Below are positions 18,447 to 27,973 of a stretch of DNA of 64,000 nucleotides, piece by piece. Below the pieces are notes generated by a model. It was not told where the DNA came from and made no database searches. It was given only the letters and a program-made list of their open reading frames with translations. The first letter of the stretch is position 1. Each line of letters starts with the position of its first letter. The translations under genes were made by a program, and so were the position numbers. The DNA is from Verrucomicrobiia bacterium (lineage in GTDB: Bacteria > Verrucomicrobiota > Verrucomicrobiia > Verrucomicrobiales > DEV007): the NCBI GenBank assembly GCA_030427505.1, contig JAUICH010000001.1:186001-250000 (forward strand), in the 5' to 3' direction.

Positions 18447-19433
18447 ATGTCCGATCCCTCTTTCCATATCCTGCGGGACCTGGAGCATTTGACCCTGCTG
18501 ATCCTGGTCCTGGGGCTGGGCCTGTATGCGGTTCTGCGGCCCATGCTGCGCCCGAAAGCCTTGCGGCTGGATGAGGAATCGGCGGCGCGGCTGGACCGGT
18601 TTAACCGGGTGGACCTGGTTGCCGTGCTCGTCATTCTTGTCTTTTACTACCTGCCCTTTGTGCCACAGCTCAGCGGGGACGTGCCCGCGCCGCCAACGGA
18701 GCCCATTCCGGAGGCCGTTTCGCCGGACGGAAGCGAAGCTGAGGGCAGAGGCGAGGCCGCTGCCGCGGAACCAAGCCCGGAAGATGGTGAGGTGGAAGGC
18801 GAAGCCGAAACGGAATCCGTGCCAAGCACGCGGCTGAATCTCGTGCTGGTGCTCTCCAATGCCGGACTGGGTCTCTTCTTCGTGACCATGATTTTCATGC
18901 TGATCACCTCAGTGGGGGGAAGGGATCCGCGGGATGTTTTCGGGCTGACGCGGGTTTCGTTTTTCCGGTGCGCCCTGTGGACCATCGTGGGCATCGCGAT
19001 CGCGACTCCCACCGTGTGGTTCTTTGGAGAATGGGTGAAGCGAATCTTGATCGATCCAGTGGTCGAAAAGGCGGCCCTTCAGGAGGTTGTGGAATCCATT
19101 ACCCAATCCAAGGATGGGGTGCTCCAGGTGGTGCTGATCGTGAACGCCATTGCCGTGGCGCCGATCTTGGAGGAGTTCATTTTCCGCGGCTACATCTATG
19201 GGGTGGTGCGGGACTACACTGACCGGTTTTTTGCCTGCCTGGTGACGGCCATGTTGTTCGCGCTGGTTCACGTAAACCTGGCGGCGATCGCGCCGCTGTT
19301 CCTGTTCGCCATTTTTCTGACCTTTTTCTACGAAGTGAGCGGTTCGCTGTGGGTAGCCATCGGGATTCACGCTGGTTTCAATGCCATCAACGTATTTGAG
19401 ATGGTCCGCCGGATGGAGGACGCCTTGTTCTAA
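18447..19433 (+). CDS. CPBP family intramembrane glutamic endopeptidase
   Basis: The start ATG 18447 has GGAAGG 9 bases upstream, so I prefer it to ATG 18423. The protein has several membrane helices. A low-complexity Glu/Pro-rich stretch (about residues 75-125) lies between helices 2 and 3. The CAAX-protease/bacteriocin-processing (CPBP, Abi) domain at the C-terminus carries the catalytic EEFIFRGYIYG (EExxxR), the HVN of the second motif, and GIHAGFNAINV of the third. Members of the family act in prenylated-protein or bacteriocin processing and envelope stress; the substrate here is unknown. Confidence 0.88.
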   Translation: MSDPSFHILRDLEHLTLLILVLGLGLYAVLRPMLRPKALRLDEESAARLDRFNRVDLVAVLVILVFYYLPFVPQLSGDVPAPPTEPIPEAVSPDGSEAEGRGEAAAAEPSPEDGEVEGEAETESVPSTRLNLVLVLSNAGLGLFFVTMIFMLITSVGGRDPRDVFGLTRVSFFRCALWTIVGIAIATPTVWFFGEWVKRILIDPVVEKAALQEVVESITQSKDGVLQVVLIVNAIAVAPILEEFIFRGYIYGVVRDYTDRFFACLVTAMLFALVHVNLAAIAPLFLFAIFLTFFYEVSGSLWVAIGIHAGFNAINVFEMVRRMEDALF

Positions 19434-19441
19434 ATGGAGGT

Positions 19442-20323
19442 ATGAAAACGCTGACGGACATTGGCGAAGACGAATTGGTCAGCCATCTGGTGGAGGGCCT
19501 CTATCGGGGAGAGAACGTGGTGGTCGCGGCGGGAGATGACTGCGCGGTGGTCGACACCCCTGGAGACCGCTACCAACTGCTGAAAACCGACTGCGTGGTG
19601 GAAGGCATCCACTACGAACTGGATGAATCGGGCGAGACCTTTGAGGAGGGACGGCGAATTGGCTGGAAAGCCATGGCCCGGACCCTGAGCGACATCGCCG
19701 CCATGGGTGGGGTGGCGGAGACGGCTTTGGTAACGGTGGTTCTCCGGCCGGACGTCACGGTGGAATTTGCCAGGGAACTGTATGACGGGCTGAACGATGC
19801 CGCCGAAAATTATGGGGTGTCCATCGTGGGGGGGGAAACCGCGCGACCCCACCGGGGGGACAACATCATTTCCGTCGCCATGAGCGGTTGGGTGGAAAAA
19901 GACCGCTGCTGTCTCCGGTCCGGCGCCCGGGTGGGAGACGTTTTGATGGTGACGGGCCGCCTGGGTGGCTACTGGAGCAATCTGGTCTTCGAGCCCAGGC
20001 TGATCGAAGCGCGTCAACTCACTCAGGCCGTGAAGGTTACGGCCATGATGGACCTGAGCGATGGCCTGGCGGCGGACCTGCCCCGGCTGGCCCGAGCCAG
20101 TGGGGTGGGCTACCGGGTCGACTTTGACGCCATCCCAATTCATGCGGATTTTACGGTGGAAGAAGCCTGCACCATGGGAGAGGACTACGAGCTTCTCTTC
20201 ACCGTGGCGCCGGAGGATGTGTCGCGGGCGCAAGACGCCCTATCTGACCTGAGGGTGACTGCTATTGGACGTATTACGGAAACCGTGGAAACTCCTCTGG
20301 AGGGCGGCTGGAAACACTACTAA
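19442..20323 (+). CDS. thiL: Thiamine-monophosphate kinase
   Basis: ThiL phosphorylates thiamine monophosphate to the active cofactor thiamine diphosphate. The 293-residue protein (a little shorter than the usual 320) has the AIRS-related signatures AGDDCAVVD, LLKTDCVVEGIHYE, ARTLSDIAAMGG, SIVGGET, VTGRLGG, MMDLSDGLAADL and GEDYELLFTV. GGAGG sits just before ATG 19442. It starts a tight same-strand group with tsaE and tsaB, a combination common in bacteria. Confidence 0.94.
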   Translation: MKTLTDIGEDELVSHLVEGLYRGENVVVAAGDDCAVVDTPGDRYQLLKTDCVVEGIHYELDESGETFEEGRRIGWKAMARTLSDIAAMGGVAETALVTVVLRPDVTVEFARELYDGLNDAAENYGVSIVGGETARPHRGDNIISVAMSGWVEKDRCCLRSGARVGDVLMVTGRLGGYWSNLVFEPRLIEARQLTQAVKVTAMMDLSDGLAADLPRLARASGVGYRVDFDAIPIHADFTVEEACTMGEDYELLFTVAPEDVSRAQDALSDLRVTAIGRITETVETPLEGGWKHY

Positions 20324-20350
20324 GAGGCGCGGTTCTGTATCGAGCGAGAG

Positions 20351-20809
20351 ATGGAAGAGACTTCGGCCAACGAGTGGCATCCCTTATCCGTGGAAGACAC
20401 CCTGTCCCTGGGGGCTAGCGTCGCGGAGGGGCTCGAGGCCGGCGCCGTATTGGGGCTGATGGGCCGGCTCGGCTCTGGGAAAACGCATTTCGTGAAGGGC
20501 CTCGCGCGGGGGCTGGGTTGCGTGGGAGAAGTGACGAGCCCCACCTTTACCCTGGTGCATGAGTACACCGGGGGGCGGCTTCCGCTCTTTCACCTGGACC
20601 TTTACCGGCTGGAAAGTGAGGAGGAGCTTTGGGCCATTGGCTGGGAAGAATACCTGGACGCCGGGGGTGTCATCGCCGTGGAATGGGCGGACAAATTTCC
20701 CGCCGTGCTGCCGGAAATGGCCCAGTGGTGGCGTTTTGAGGTGGAGGAAACTGGCACCCGGACCATCCGGAGAGTGGATGCCCCGGAAACGGAGGAAGCG
20801 GAAACATGA
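20351..20809 (+). CDS. tsaE: tRNA threonylcarbamoyladenosine biosynthesis ATPase TsaE
   Basis: TsaE is the P-loop ATPase that supports the TsaB-TsaD complex making t6A37 in ANN-decoding tRNAs. The 152-residue protein has LMGRLGSGKTHFVKGLARGLG (Walker A), the switch region VTSPTFTLVHEY, FHLDLYRL (Walker-B-like strand) and VIAVEWADKF. It precedes tsaB with a 4-base overlap, and the two proteins function together. A variable acidic C-terminus ends the protein. Confidence 0.95.
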   Translation: MEETSANEWHPLSVEDTLSLGASVAEGLEAGAVLGLMGRLGSGKTHFVKGLARGLGCVGEVTSPTFTLVHEYTGGRLPLFHLDLYRLESEEELWAIGWEEYLDAGGVIAVEWADKFPAVLPEMAQWWRFEVEETGTRTIRRVDAPETEEAET

Positions 20810-21465
20810 TCCTGTCGATTGAGACCTCGACGCCCCGCGCCAGTCTGGCGCTGTTTGACCGGGAGAAGGCGTCCATTGAATGGGAACATGCGTTCACCAC
20901 GGAACGGGCGCACAATTCGGTCATCTTCTCGCCCTTGAAAGAAGCGCTGGAGGTGTGCGGGCATTCGCTGGACCTGATTGTGGTGGGCCTGGGACCTGGC
21001 TCCTACAGCGGGGTGCGGGTGGGCATTGCCGTGGCGAATGGTCTGGCGATTGCGCTGGGCGCGCCGGTGGTGGGGCTTTCTTCCCTGGTGGCCTACGGGG
21101 CAGAAGGTGGGGACGATTTTCTGGTCATCGGCGACGCGCGGCGGGCTTCGGTTTTTGTGGCGGAAGTAAAGAGCCGGGCGCTGGTGGGCGAGCCGGACCT
21201 GATCGACGTGAAACAGGCGGGCGAGGTCCTGGCGAAGCGGACGGAGGGCCGGGAAACACTGACTGCTGACGCCCCCCTGGTGGACCGCTATGGGGTCCGG
21301 CTGTCCGGTCCGAACGCGGTGGTGCTGGCCCGGTTGGCGGCGGGGTTGAAAGAGGACCAGATCGCGGAACTCGCCGCCCGTCCTCTGGAGCCCGCCTACC
21401 TGCGGCCTCCGCACATCACCACGCCGAAGCCGAAAACACCCGGGGCAAAGTCCTTGAAGGACTGA
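20806..21465 (+). CDS. tsaB: tRNA threonylcarbamoyladenosine biosynthesis protein TsaB
   Basis: TsaB is the non-catalytic ASKHA-fold partner of TsaD in t6A synthesis. The 219-residue protein starts ILSIETSTPRASLAL and contains VVGLGPGSYSGVRVGIAVANGLA, the diagnostic TsaB motif, followed by VVGLSSL. It overlaps tsaE by 4 bases (ATGA). The C-terminal part ends in a Pro/Lys-rich tail after PAYLRPP. Confidence 0.94.
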   Translation: MILSIETSTPRASLALFDREKASIEWEHAFTTERAHNSVIFSPLKEALEVCGHSLDLIVVGLGPGSYSGVRVGIAVANGLAIALGAPVVGLSSLVAYGAEGGDDFLVIGDARRASVFVAEVKSRALVGEPDLIDVKQAGEVLAKRTEGRETLTADAPLVDRYGVRLSGPNAVVLARLAAGLKEDQIAELAARPLEPAYLRPPHITTPKPKTPGAKSLKD

Positions 21466-21552
21466 GGGGAGCGCTCCATCTTAGCCGCGCCCGCCGGGGA
21501 ACGATTCCGCCAGGAGGGTCCCCTTTATTAAAACGCCAGCCTGTTCGTCCCC

Positions 21553-22974
21553 TTGGTCTTCAGTTCGCACATCTTCCTGTTCTATTTCCTGCCGCTGGCG
21601 CTGGCGCTCTACTACCTGTCGCCCAAGGGCTTGAAGCACCTCATGCTCACCCTGATGAGCTACGTCTTCTACGGGTGGTGGAACCCGTGGTTCACGCTGC
21701 TCATGCTGGTGTCGACCTTCATCGACTACGGCTGCGGGAAACTCATCACCGCGCCGGGCGCCACGGCCCGTCAGAAAAAGGTGGGCGTGACCCTGTCCGT
21801 CCTGTCGAACCTCGGCATCCTGGCGTTCTTCAAGTACTGCTCCTTTGCCGTCACCAACATCAGCCTGCTGTCCCAGTGGCTGGGGTGGGGGGAGGTCCCG
21901 GTGCCGGACTTCCTCTACTACATTGTCCTTCCGGTGGGGATTTCCTTCTACACGTTTCAGTCGATGTCCTACAGCATCGATCTCTATCGGGGGCACGCCG
22001 TTCCCGCGAAAAACTTCATCGATTTCGCCTGCTACGTTTCCATGTTTCCCCAGCTCGTGGCGGGGCCTATCGTCCGCTACGGCTCGGTGGCGGATCAGTT
22101 GCAGTCCCGCGAGCACACGGTGGAGGGGTTCGTGGCGGGGTTCACCCGGTTTAACTTTGGCTTCGCCAAGAAAATCTTCCTGGCCAACCCCATGGGGGCC
22201 ATCGCGGACCCCTGCTTCGCCGCCGTGGATGGCGGGCTGACGGCGCCGGCCGCCTGGCTGGGCATCATGGCTTACGCGTTCCAGATTTATTTCGACTTCT
22301 CCGCTTACTCGGACATGGCCATCGGCCTGGGCCGCATGGTGGGCTTCCGCTTTCCGGAGAACTTCAATTCTCCCTACAAATCGAAGAGTATAACGGAGTT
22401 CTGGCGGCGCTGGCACATCTCGCTTTCCAGTTTCCTGCGGGACTACCTCTACATTCCCCTGGGCGGCAACCGGCGGGGGAACGCGCGCACTTATTTCAAT
22501 CTCCTCCTGGTCATGCTGATCGGCGGTTTGTGGCACGGCGCGCAGTGGACCTTTGTGATGTGGGGCGCCATTCACGGTGGCATGCTGGCCTTCGAACGCA
22601 TGATGGGGAAAGACTCCTTCTACTCACGGCTGCCGAACGCGGTTCGGGTGGGGATCACCTTCATCATTGTGTTGATCACCTGGGTCTTTTTCCGGGCGGA
22701 AAATTTTGAGGTCGCGACCCGCTACCTGGGCGCGATGTTCGGCCTGGGGGGAGACGCGCCCGTCGCCGGTCTGCTGAGTGGCTACCTGATGCGGCCCATC
22801 GACTGGATTTATGTGCTGGTTTGCGTTGGCGTCACTTGGGCCCTGCCGCGCTCGCCGGAGGTCCTGGAAAAGCTGACGCCGCTAAAGGTGGTGCTGGGCT
22901 TTGTGCTTTTGGTCACCAGTGTGATGTTCATGTATTGGCAGGGCTTCAACCCGTTCCTCTACTTCCAATTCTAG
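21553..22974 (+). CDS. MBOAT family O-acyltransferase (AlgI-like)
   Basis: This multi-pass membrane protein moves acyl groups, usually acetyl from acetyl-CoA, across the inner membrane for transfer to exported polysaccharides. The 473-residue length fits AlgI/DltB/PatA relatives. Signatures include the N-terminal FSSHIFLFYFLPLALALYYL, SITEFWRRWHISLSSFLRDY, YIPLGGNRRG, and GGLWHGAQWTFVMWG with the catalytic His. The start is TTG 21553: it fits the usual start of the family (MVFSS), but it lacks a well-placed ribosome binding site; AGGAGGG lies 34 bases upstream at 21512-21518. The next gene encodes its likely SGNH partner 4 bases downstream. Confidence 0.92.
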   Translation: MVFSSHIFLFYFLPLALALYYLSPKGLKHLMLTLMSYVFYGWWNPWFTLLMLVSTFIDYGCGKLITAPGATARQKKVGVTLSVLSNLGILAFFKYCSFAVTNISLLSQWLGWGEVPVPDFLYYIVLPVGISFYTFQSMSYSIDLYRGHAVPAKNFIDFACYVSMFPQLVAGPIVRYGSVADQLQSREHTVEGFVAGFTRFNFGFAKKIFLANPMGAIADPCFAAVDGGLTAPAAWLGIMAYAFQIYFDFSAYSDMAIGLGRMVGFRFPENFNSPYKSKSITEFWRRWHISLSSFLRDYLYIPLGGNRRGNARTYFNLLLVMLIGGLWHGAQWTFVMWGAIHGGMLAFERMMGKDSFYSRLPNAVRVGITFIIVLITWVFFRAENFEVATRYLGAMFGLGGDAPVAGLLSGYLMRPIDWIYVLVCVGVTWALPRSPEVLEKLTPLKVVLGFVLLVTSVMFMYWQGFNPFLYFQF

Positions 22975-22978
22975 GCTC

Positions 22979-24724
22979 ATGAGTACGGAAATGAAGAACC
23001 CCTACGACGAACACGGGGCACACCTGGATGAGATAAAATTTTCCCACCGGCTGGGCTGGGTGTTCGTGATTGTGTTTCTGGCGCTGATCACCCTGCCGCC
23101 GCTGGTGCGGAATCTATCCGAGGCTTTCAACCTTGATCCGGCGGAGCCAAAGTGGATCGCGCCGGTCAAACTCTTCGATTTTCCTTCGAGCGAAGCCGAA
23201 GACCTGTTCCTGAAGAAGAAGTCCAACAGTTCCCGGATCACCCGCACCTCACCGAGCCTGCGCGATCACCTGCAAGCTTTCGAGAAAGGGGCTGAAGAAG
23301 CGGACTTTGCCGGGATTTCTCGCCGCGTGCTCCAGCAGGAACTAACCGGATTCCTCGGCGAGGGGAACCAGAAAGTTATCCTCGGAAAAGACGGTTGGTT
23401 GTTTTATCGGGCGGCCTTCGATGGGCTGACGGGTTACGGCCCGCTGAATGCGGAGCCGGACGCGGTGACGAAAGATCCGGACCGGGCGGAGTGGTATCAG
23501 CCGCTGCCCGTTATCAGGCGATTCGCGAAGCAACTGGAGGAGCGGGGCATAGAGCTGATCCTGGTTCCCGTGCCGGTGAAGCCGATGATTTACCCGGAAG
23601 AGATTTCAGGAAAAGAGGTAGCCGAGCTTCCTCTGCGGCATCCCGATCAACTGAAGTTCTACGAAGCGCTGGAGGAAGCGGGCGTGCGGGTGATTGATTT
23701 GTCGGATTCCTTTGTGAAGCTGAAGGAAGCGGGCGAGCAGGTCTTTCTGAAACAAGATACCCACTGGACCGCCGCCACCATGCAGGCCGCCGCGAAGGAA
23801 GTGGCGGCGTATGTGAAGGGCCGGCCCTGGTTTGGAGAATTGCAGCCGGATCTGAACCCCACTGTCCAGACGGCGGGACGGGAAAATCTGGGGGATTTGG
23901 TGGGCATGTTAGACTTGCCCGAACCGCGGCGTCTGTATGAGCCTGAGACGCAGACGATCGAAATGATTTCGGCGGACGGCGGCGCGGCGGTGACTTCTTC
24001 GGCGAGCAAGTCTCCCCTCGTGGTGTTGGGGGACAGTTTCGTGAACGTGTATGACGATCCCGGTCTGGGTTTCGCGCCGGAGAATTCGGGGTCTGAGGAA
24101 GAGAGCCGTTCTTCAATCGGCGCTGGCTTTGCCCAGCACCTGGCGAAGGAGCTCAGCCTGGAATTGGAGACGCATGTCGCCAACGGCGGCGGCGCCACGG
24201 CGGTGCGCCAAAGCTTTGCCAAGCGGCCCGACAACCGCGTCCGGGAAAAGAAAGCGGTCATCTGGGTGCTGGCCTCCCGAGACCTGCTGCTGTCCGAAAC
24301 TCCGGGCGGCAAGGCTAGCGTGCAGTGGCGCGACGTGACGTTCAGTGACCGGATTGAGGAAGATAAACCGGAGCAAACGCTTAACGCACCGGCTGGAACC
24401 ATCACCCTGACCGGCACCGTGCTGGAACGTTCGTCTATTCCCGACCCCAAGAGCACGCCTTATGAAGACGCGCTATACAGTGCCCAGATAAAGGTGGGCA
24501 CGGTGGAAGCCGGAAAATTCGGCGAAACCGAACCGCTGCTTTATCTCTGGGCCTTCAAAAAGCGGACACTTCAGCCCACCGCCAATCTGGAGGCTGGAAA
24601 AACCTACCGCTTCACCCTGGTGCCGTGGTCTTCCAAGACGGAGCTACACACCCTGACCAAACAGGATGACCTGACCGTCTTCACCGACCCCTGGTTCGTG
24701 GAGAAGATGGAAGAGGTGAAGTGA
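22979..24724 (+). CDS. AlgX/AlgJ-like SGNH acetyltransferase, partner of the MBOAT
   Basis: The 581-residue protein has one N-terminal transmembrane helix (VFVIVFLALITLPPLV) that anchors a periplasmic SGNH domain. Catalytic motifs of the AlgX/AlgJ class are present: KQDTHW near residue 260 and GDSF near residue 350. Residues 135-150 (ILGKDGWLFYRA) match the conserved GKDGWLFY start of the family. A C-terminal beta-rich domain (about 440-575) probably binds glycan. With the MBOAT four bases upstream it forms a two-gene O-acetylation module; which polymer is modified cannot be told. The product is longer than Pseudomonas AlgJ or AlgX (about 390-475). Confidence 0.88.
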   Translation: MSTEMKNPYDEHGAHLDEIKFSHRLGWVFVIVFLALITLPPLVRNLSEAFNLDPAEPKWIAPVKLFDFPSSEAEDLFLKKKSNSSRITRTSPSLRDHLQAFEKGAEEADFAGISRRVLQQELTGFLGEGNQKVILGKDGWLFYRAAFDGLTGYGPLNAEPDAVTKDPDRAEWYQPLPVIRRFAKQLEERGIELILVPVPVKPMIYPEEISGKEVAELPLRHPDQLKFYEALEEAGVRVIDLSDSFVKLKEAGEQVFLKQDTHWTAATMQAAAKEVAAYVKGRPWFGELQPDLNPTVQTAGRENLGDLVGMLDLPEPRRLYEPETQTIEMISADGGAAVTSSASKSPLVVLGDSFVNVYDDPGLGFAPENSGSEEESRSSIGAGFAQHLAKELSLELETHVANGGGATAVRQSFAKRPDNRVREKKAVIWVLASRDLLLSETPGGKASVQWRDVTFSDRIEEDKPEQTLNAPAGTITLTGTVLERSSIPDPKSTPYEDALYSAQIKVGTVEAGKFGETEPLLYLWAFKKRTLQPTANLEAGKTYRFTLVPWSSKTELHTLTKQDDLTVFTDPWFVEKMEEVK

Positions 24725-25162
24725 GGGCAATCGGGGTTTGTCGAAGAACTATAGCCGGAAACTGTATCCGACATGGCCATCAAATGTGGCGGAAGTCTCG
24801 GCTACTGGCGGATTTTCCTGGAGCAAGAGATGCTGGAAGGTGGTCCTCGACCTCCGGGCGAGGAACTCGCGAACCGGGCGAACGCTTTGTGGCGGAGAAG
24901 GATTCGCGCAATGCGTGAACGAACCAGACGGACCGCTGGCGGCGAAACTGAGGTCCAAACATAGGAGAAACGTCTGCTGATTCTGCTTTCGCGAACGCGC
25001 TCGGAAATCGCGTTCCACCTTTACCTTGCGGGGCCGCTGAGTGAATCGTTTTAGGCAAAGCCTTGGCACTCGCGGCTACGACTCAATAAAAAATGCTCTA
25101 AGGAGGGCGGTCTCCAGTTCTGCGCCCTTTGTCGTACCCTGTCCGCGAAGGTGGCGGGCCGC
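24725..25162. other. Convergent intergenic region with paired REP-like repeats
   Basis: This 438-base gap between the SGNH gene and pgi holds no supported gene. It carries repeat units A (24837-24880) and B (24990-25022), listed separately. Short open frames here consist of the repeat itself and have no coding signature. Confidence 0.6.
24837..25022. repeat. REP-like element pair, copy 1 (A then B, outward-facing GGTGG ends)
   Basis: Unit A at 24837-24880 begins AAGGTGGTCCTCGACCTCCG and continues GGCGAGGAACTCGCGAACC. Unit B at 24990-25022 contains GCGAACGCGCTCGGAAATCG followed by CGTTCCACCTTT. The reverse complement of B aligns with A (shared AAGGTGG at one end, TCCG.GCG in the middle and CGCGAA at the other end), so the two are inverted copies of one palindromic unit separated by about 110 bases. 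Similar pairs occur at 34.5 and 38.8 kb. Confidence 0.8.
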
Positions 25163-26749
25163 TCAAGCCTGCAAAGTAAACGTATCCGCCGTAGCGGATT
25201 CTCCCCACTCTTTGGTAACGCTCTTGCGGGTGGCTTCCAGGTGGCTGAGGGCGTGGTAGGCGCTTTCCGGTTCCACTTCAGCAGCGCTGGCGACTTCATC
25301 GGCGGTCAGCGCTTTGCCAGGATTGGCTTCCAGGTATTCCCGCACGGCGGTGAGGACTTTGAGAAATTCTCCCGCGGCTTTCTTCCCGGCTTCCACGCCC
25401 GGTTGGTGGTAGGCGTTGATGTTTACCAGGGTGGCGTAGAAGGAGACGGCGCGTTCGAACAGGCCGATCAACAGGCCCAACGTAAAGGCGTCCAGGCGCG
25501 GGATGCTCAGGGTGACGGACTCCCGGGCGTTTTCCGCCAGCGCGGAGCGCGTGCCGCGCAGGAAGCCCTGGAGGTAGTCGCCGGTGGTCACGCCGGGGTC
25601 TACTTCCATCGAAGCGCCCGAGCGGGTGGAGCGCACCTCCACGAAGGTGGCGAAGAAGTTGTTCACCCCGTCGCGGAGTTGCTGCACGTAAGCGTGCTGG
25701 TCGGTGGAGCCCTTGTTTCCGTAAACGGCGATGCCTTGGTTCACGACCTTGCCGTCGCGATCCAGTTCCTTACCGAGGGACTCCATGACCAGTTGTTGAA
25801 GGTACTTGCTGAAAAGCAGCAGGTGATCGCAGTAGGGCAGGACGACCATGTCTTTTTCGCCCTTCCCGTTGCCCGCGTGGTACCACATAAGGGCCAGCAT
25901 CATGGCGGCGTTTTCCGAAACCGCGGTGGCGCGGGTCTTGTTGTCCATCGCGGCGGCTCCGGCGAGGAAAGACTGGATGTCGATGCCCAGCAGGGCGGCG
26001 GGAATCAGGCCCACGCTGCTCATCACGGAAGTGCGGCCGCCGATCCAGTCCGCCATGGGGAAGTGCCGCAGCCAGCCTTCGGACTCCGCCAGCTTGTCGA
26101 GCTGGCTGCCGGGACCCGTCACGGCGACGGCGTGCTGGGCAAAATTCAGGCCCAGGGCTTCGTAGGCACGCGCCGCTTCCAGCATGCCGTTGCGGGTTTC
26201 CTTGGTGCCGCCGGACTTGGAGACCACGATGGTCAGCGTCTCTGCCAGCCCGTCGCCAATTTCGCGCAGCACACTGTCCATGCCACCGGGGTCCGTGTTG
26301 TCAAAGTAGTAAGCATGAATCGGCGTGACGTCCGGTTGCAGCGCGGCCGCCACCAACTGCGGCCCCAGGGCGGAACCGCCGATGCCGACGAGGAGGATGT
26401 TGCGGAAGGCGTTCCCGTTGGCCGCCTGGCAGTCGCCGGAGTGCACTTCTTCCGCGAAGGCCTTGGCGTCGGCGATACCTTCACGAATGAAATTTTGGAG
26501 TTCTTCCGAAGGCGCCATTTCAGGAGCGCGCAGCCAGTAGTGGCCCACCATGCGGTCTTCATCAGGGTTGGCGATGGCACCCGCTTCCAGGTTTTTCATT
26601 TCCGCCAGGGCCTTTTCCACCGCCGGCTGCATTTCAGAGAGGAACCCGTCGCTAAAATTCATCCGGCTGGCGTCGAGCCAGAACTCAAGGTCGGGGTAGC
26701 GAACCAGATAGCGATCAAACCGTTTCCAGAAATCAGTGGCGGAACTCAT
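25163..26749 (-). CDS. pgi: Glucose-6-phosphate isomerase
   Basis: The enzyme interconverts glucose 6-phosphate and fructose 6-phosphate. The 528-residue protein shows the SIS-fold signatures [45 protein letters not shown], and [36 protein letters not shown] supplies the catalytic His/Glu region. It differs from the classical E. coli type and resembles the shorter-motif form common in Verrucomicrobia, Chlamydiae and cyanobacteria. It is divergent from the Dabb-domain gene 56 bases away. Confidence 0.95.
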   Translation of the reverse strand: MSSATDFWKRFDRYLVRYPDLEFWLDASRMNFSDGFLSEMQPAVEKALAEMKNLEAGAIANPDEDRMVGHYWLRAPEMAPSEELQNFIREGIADAKAFAEEVHSGDCQAANGNAFRNILLVGIGGSALGPQLVAAALQPDVTPIHAYYFDNTDPGGMDSVLREIGDGLAETLTIVVSKSGGTKETRNGMLEAARAYEALGLNFAQHAVAVTGPGSQLDKLAESEGWLRHFPMADWIGGRTSVMSSVGLIPAALLGIDIQSFLAGAAAMDNKTRATAVSENAAMMLALMWYHAGNGKGEKDMVVLPYCDHLLLFSKYLQQLVMESLGKELDRDGKVVNQGIAVYGNKGSTDQHAYVQQLRDGVNNFFATFVEVRSTRSGASMEVDPGVTTGDYLQGFLRGTRSALAENARESVTLSIPRLDAFTLGLLIGLFERAVSFYATLVNINAYHQPGVEAGKKAAGEFLKVLTAVREYLEANPGKALTADEVASAAEVEPESAYHALSHLEATRKSVTKEWGESATADTFTLQA

Positions 26750-26805
26750 AAGGAAAAGAAGCTTTTAACATGGACATCGCACGTCAATTTCCAAACAGTT
26801 CGCCC

Positions 26806-27195
26806 ATGAAGATTTCGTTACAAGCATTGATCGTGCTCGGAGCCATGCTAATGGCACAGATGACTTTCGCCGGAGAAAAAGCCAGCCACATCGGAGATTT
26901 TCGCCATGTGGTGCTCTTTAAGTTCAAAGAAGACGCCACCGAAGCTGAAGTGACCGAAATCGAAGAGGCTTTCGCCGCGCTGCCGGGGAAGATCGACACG
27001 ATCATCGATTACGAGTGGGGCACCACGGACAACGTGGAGCCGCGCAATGAGGGGTTTACCCATTGCTTCCTGGTTACTTTTAAAGATAAGGCGGGCCTGG
27101 AGGTTTATCTGCCACACGAGGCGCACGAAGCGTTCAAAGCCTTGTTGCTTCCCAAACTGGAAAAAGTTTTGGTCTTTGACTACACGGCTCAGTAG
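26806..27195 (+). CDS. Secreted Dabb (stress-responsive A/B barrel) domain protein
   Basis: ATG 26806 gives a signal peptide (MKISLQALIVLGAMLMAQMTFAGE); the frame opens 12 codons earlier without signal-like sequence. The mature part is a Dabb dimeric alpha-beta barrel: FRHVVLFKFKEDATEAEVTEIEEAF, YEWGTTDNVEPRNEGFTHCFLVTFKD, and YLPHEAHEAFKALLLPKLEKVLVFDY. Such small barrels occur in stress proteins and some oxygenases or cyclases; no enzymatic role can be assigned. Secreted Dabb proteins are common in planctomycetes and Verrucomicrobia. Confidence 0.88.
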   Translation: MKISLQALIVLGAMLMAQMTFAGEKASHIGDFRHVVLFKFKEDATEAEVTEIEEAFAALPGKIDTIIDYEWGTTDNVEPRNEGFTHCFLVTFKDKAGLEVYLPHEAHEAFKALLLPKLEKVLVFDYTAQ

Positions 27196-27683
27196 CCGGG
27201 TTTCCAAGAGAATCTGGATAGGACGATCTGAACAGCCAGGGGGAAAGCTCCTTCTGGTCTGGGGCGAGAATCCACTGACGTCCTGTCCCATTTGGCGGAA
27301 AGCCGGGCTTTCTTGTGGCCGGAAGGCTTGGAGCGAGACCGGAAAACTAACCTTGTCTTCAAGATAAGAGGATGATGCTCAAGGGATCTCCGGCCTCAGA
27401 CTCACGGAACGGGTGGTGATCCTGGTTAGGAAAGTGGCGGGGTGCCAAAATTGATCAGGCTGAAACTGGTCAGAATTGACACCCGGTTCCGGAATGGGTG
27501 GTCCGGATTTTCCATCAAGCCAGCGGGTGAAGGGAGCCGCTACGGGCAAATGGGCCCGGGAAAGGAAAAAGTTAGCTTCCGTTAGGGAAAAAAATTCGGC
27601 TTCCCGCAAGATGGCACGCGCCGTGCTTTTAGTTGAAAGCGTGTCTGCCTTGAGCAGACCAAGGGGGTTGAATACAACAGAAT

Positions 27684-27749
27684 GCAGCCCGACTAGCTTC
27701 GCTCTTGCAGGTTTTCTGGGGGTTTTCCTGCGCCGGCTGGTCGGGCTGC
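27684..27749. repeat. Long hairpin with GCAGCCCGAC arms
   Basis: GCAGCCCGACTAGC (27684-27697) pairs with GCTGGTCGGGCTGC (27736-27749) with a single G-T-type mismatch, and an inner TTGCAGG/CCTGCG can extend the stem. A weak T-run (CTCTTTTCG) follows on the plus strand. It could be a terminator-like structure, a processed RNA hairpin or a mobile-repeat remnant. Confidence 0.55.
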
Positions 27750-27973
27750 AACTCTTTTCGGGCAAAGTCGTTCACTGCGCAACGGAAATTCCAAACGCCC
27801 GTCCGACTTTCCTGGCACGGCTTGGTCATTCTCCTTTTCCCCGCACAGCACCGCCTAGCTCCGGCTCGAACGAAGGTCTAACGCAGTTAACAGGTAAGGG
27901 AAAGATCCTGGGACGCTCCCAACCAAAAGCCCTCGCCAATCACTCTTCACCTCAATATTGACCGCCTGCTGGG

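Noticed and set aside
24725-25036. Short plus-strand open frames around the REP-like repeats
   Set aside because: Their translated products are simply the repeat sequence, which recurs in other gaps in different contexts.
25151-26809. 552-codon open frame antisense to pgi
   Set aside because: It has no family resemblance and lies exactly opposite a well-supported pgi; GC-rich antisense frames of this size are common here.
27379-27961. Two overlapping open frames in the gap after the Dabb gene
   Set aside because: They lie on opposite strands, overlap, lack ribosome binding sites and domains, and span a hairpin.
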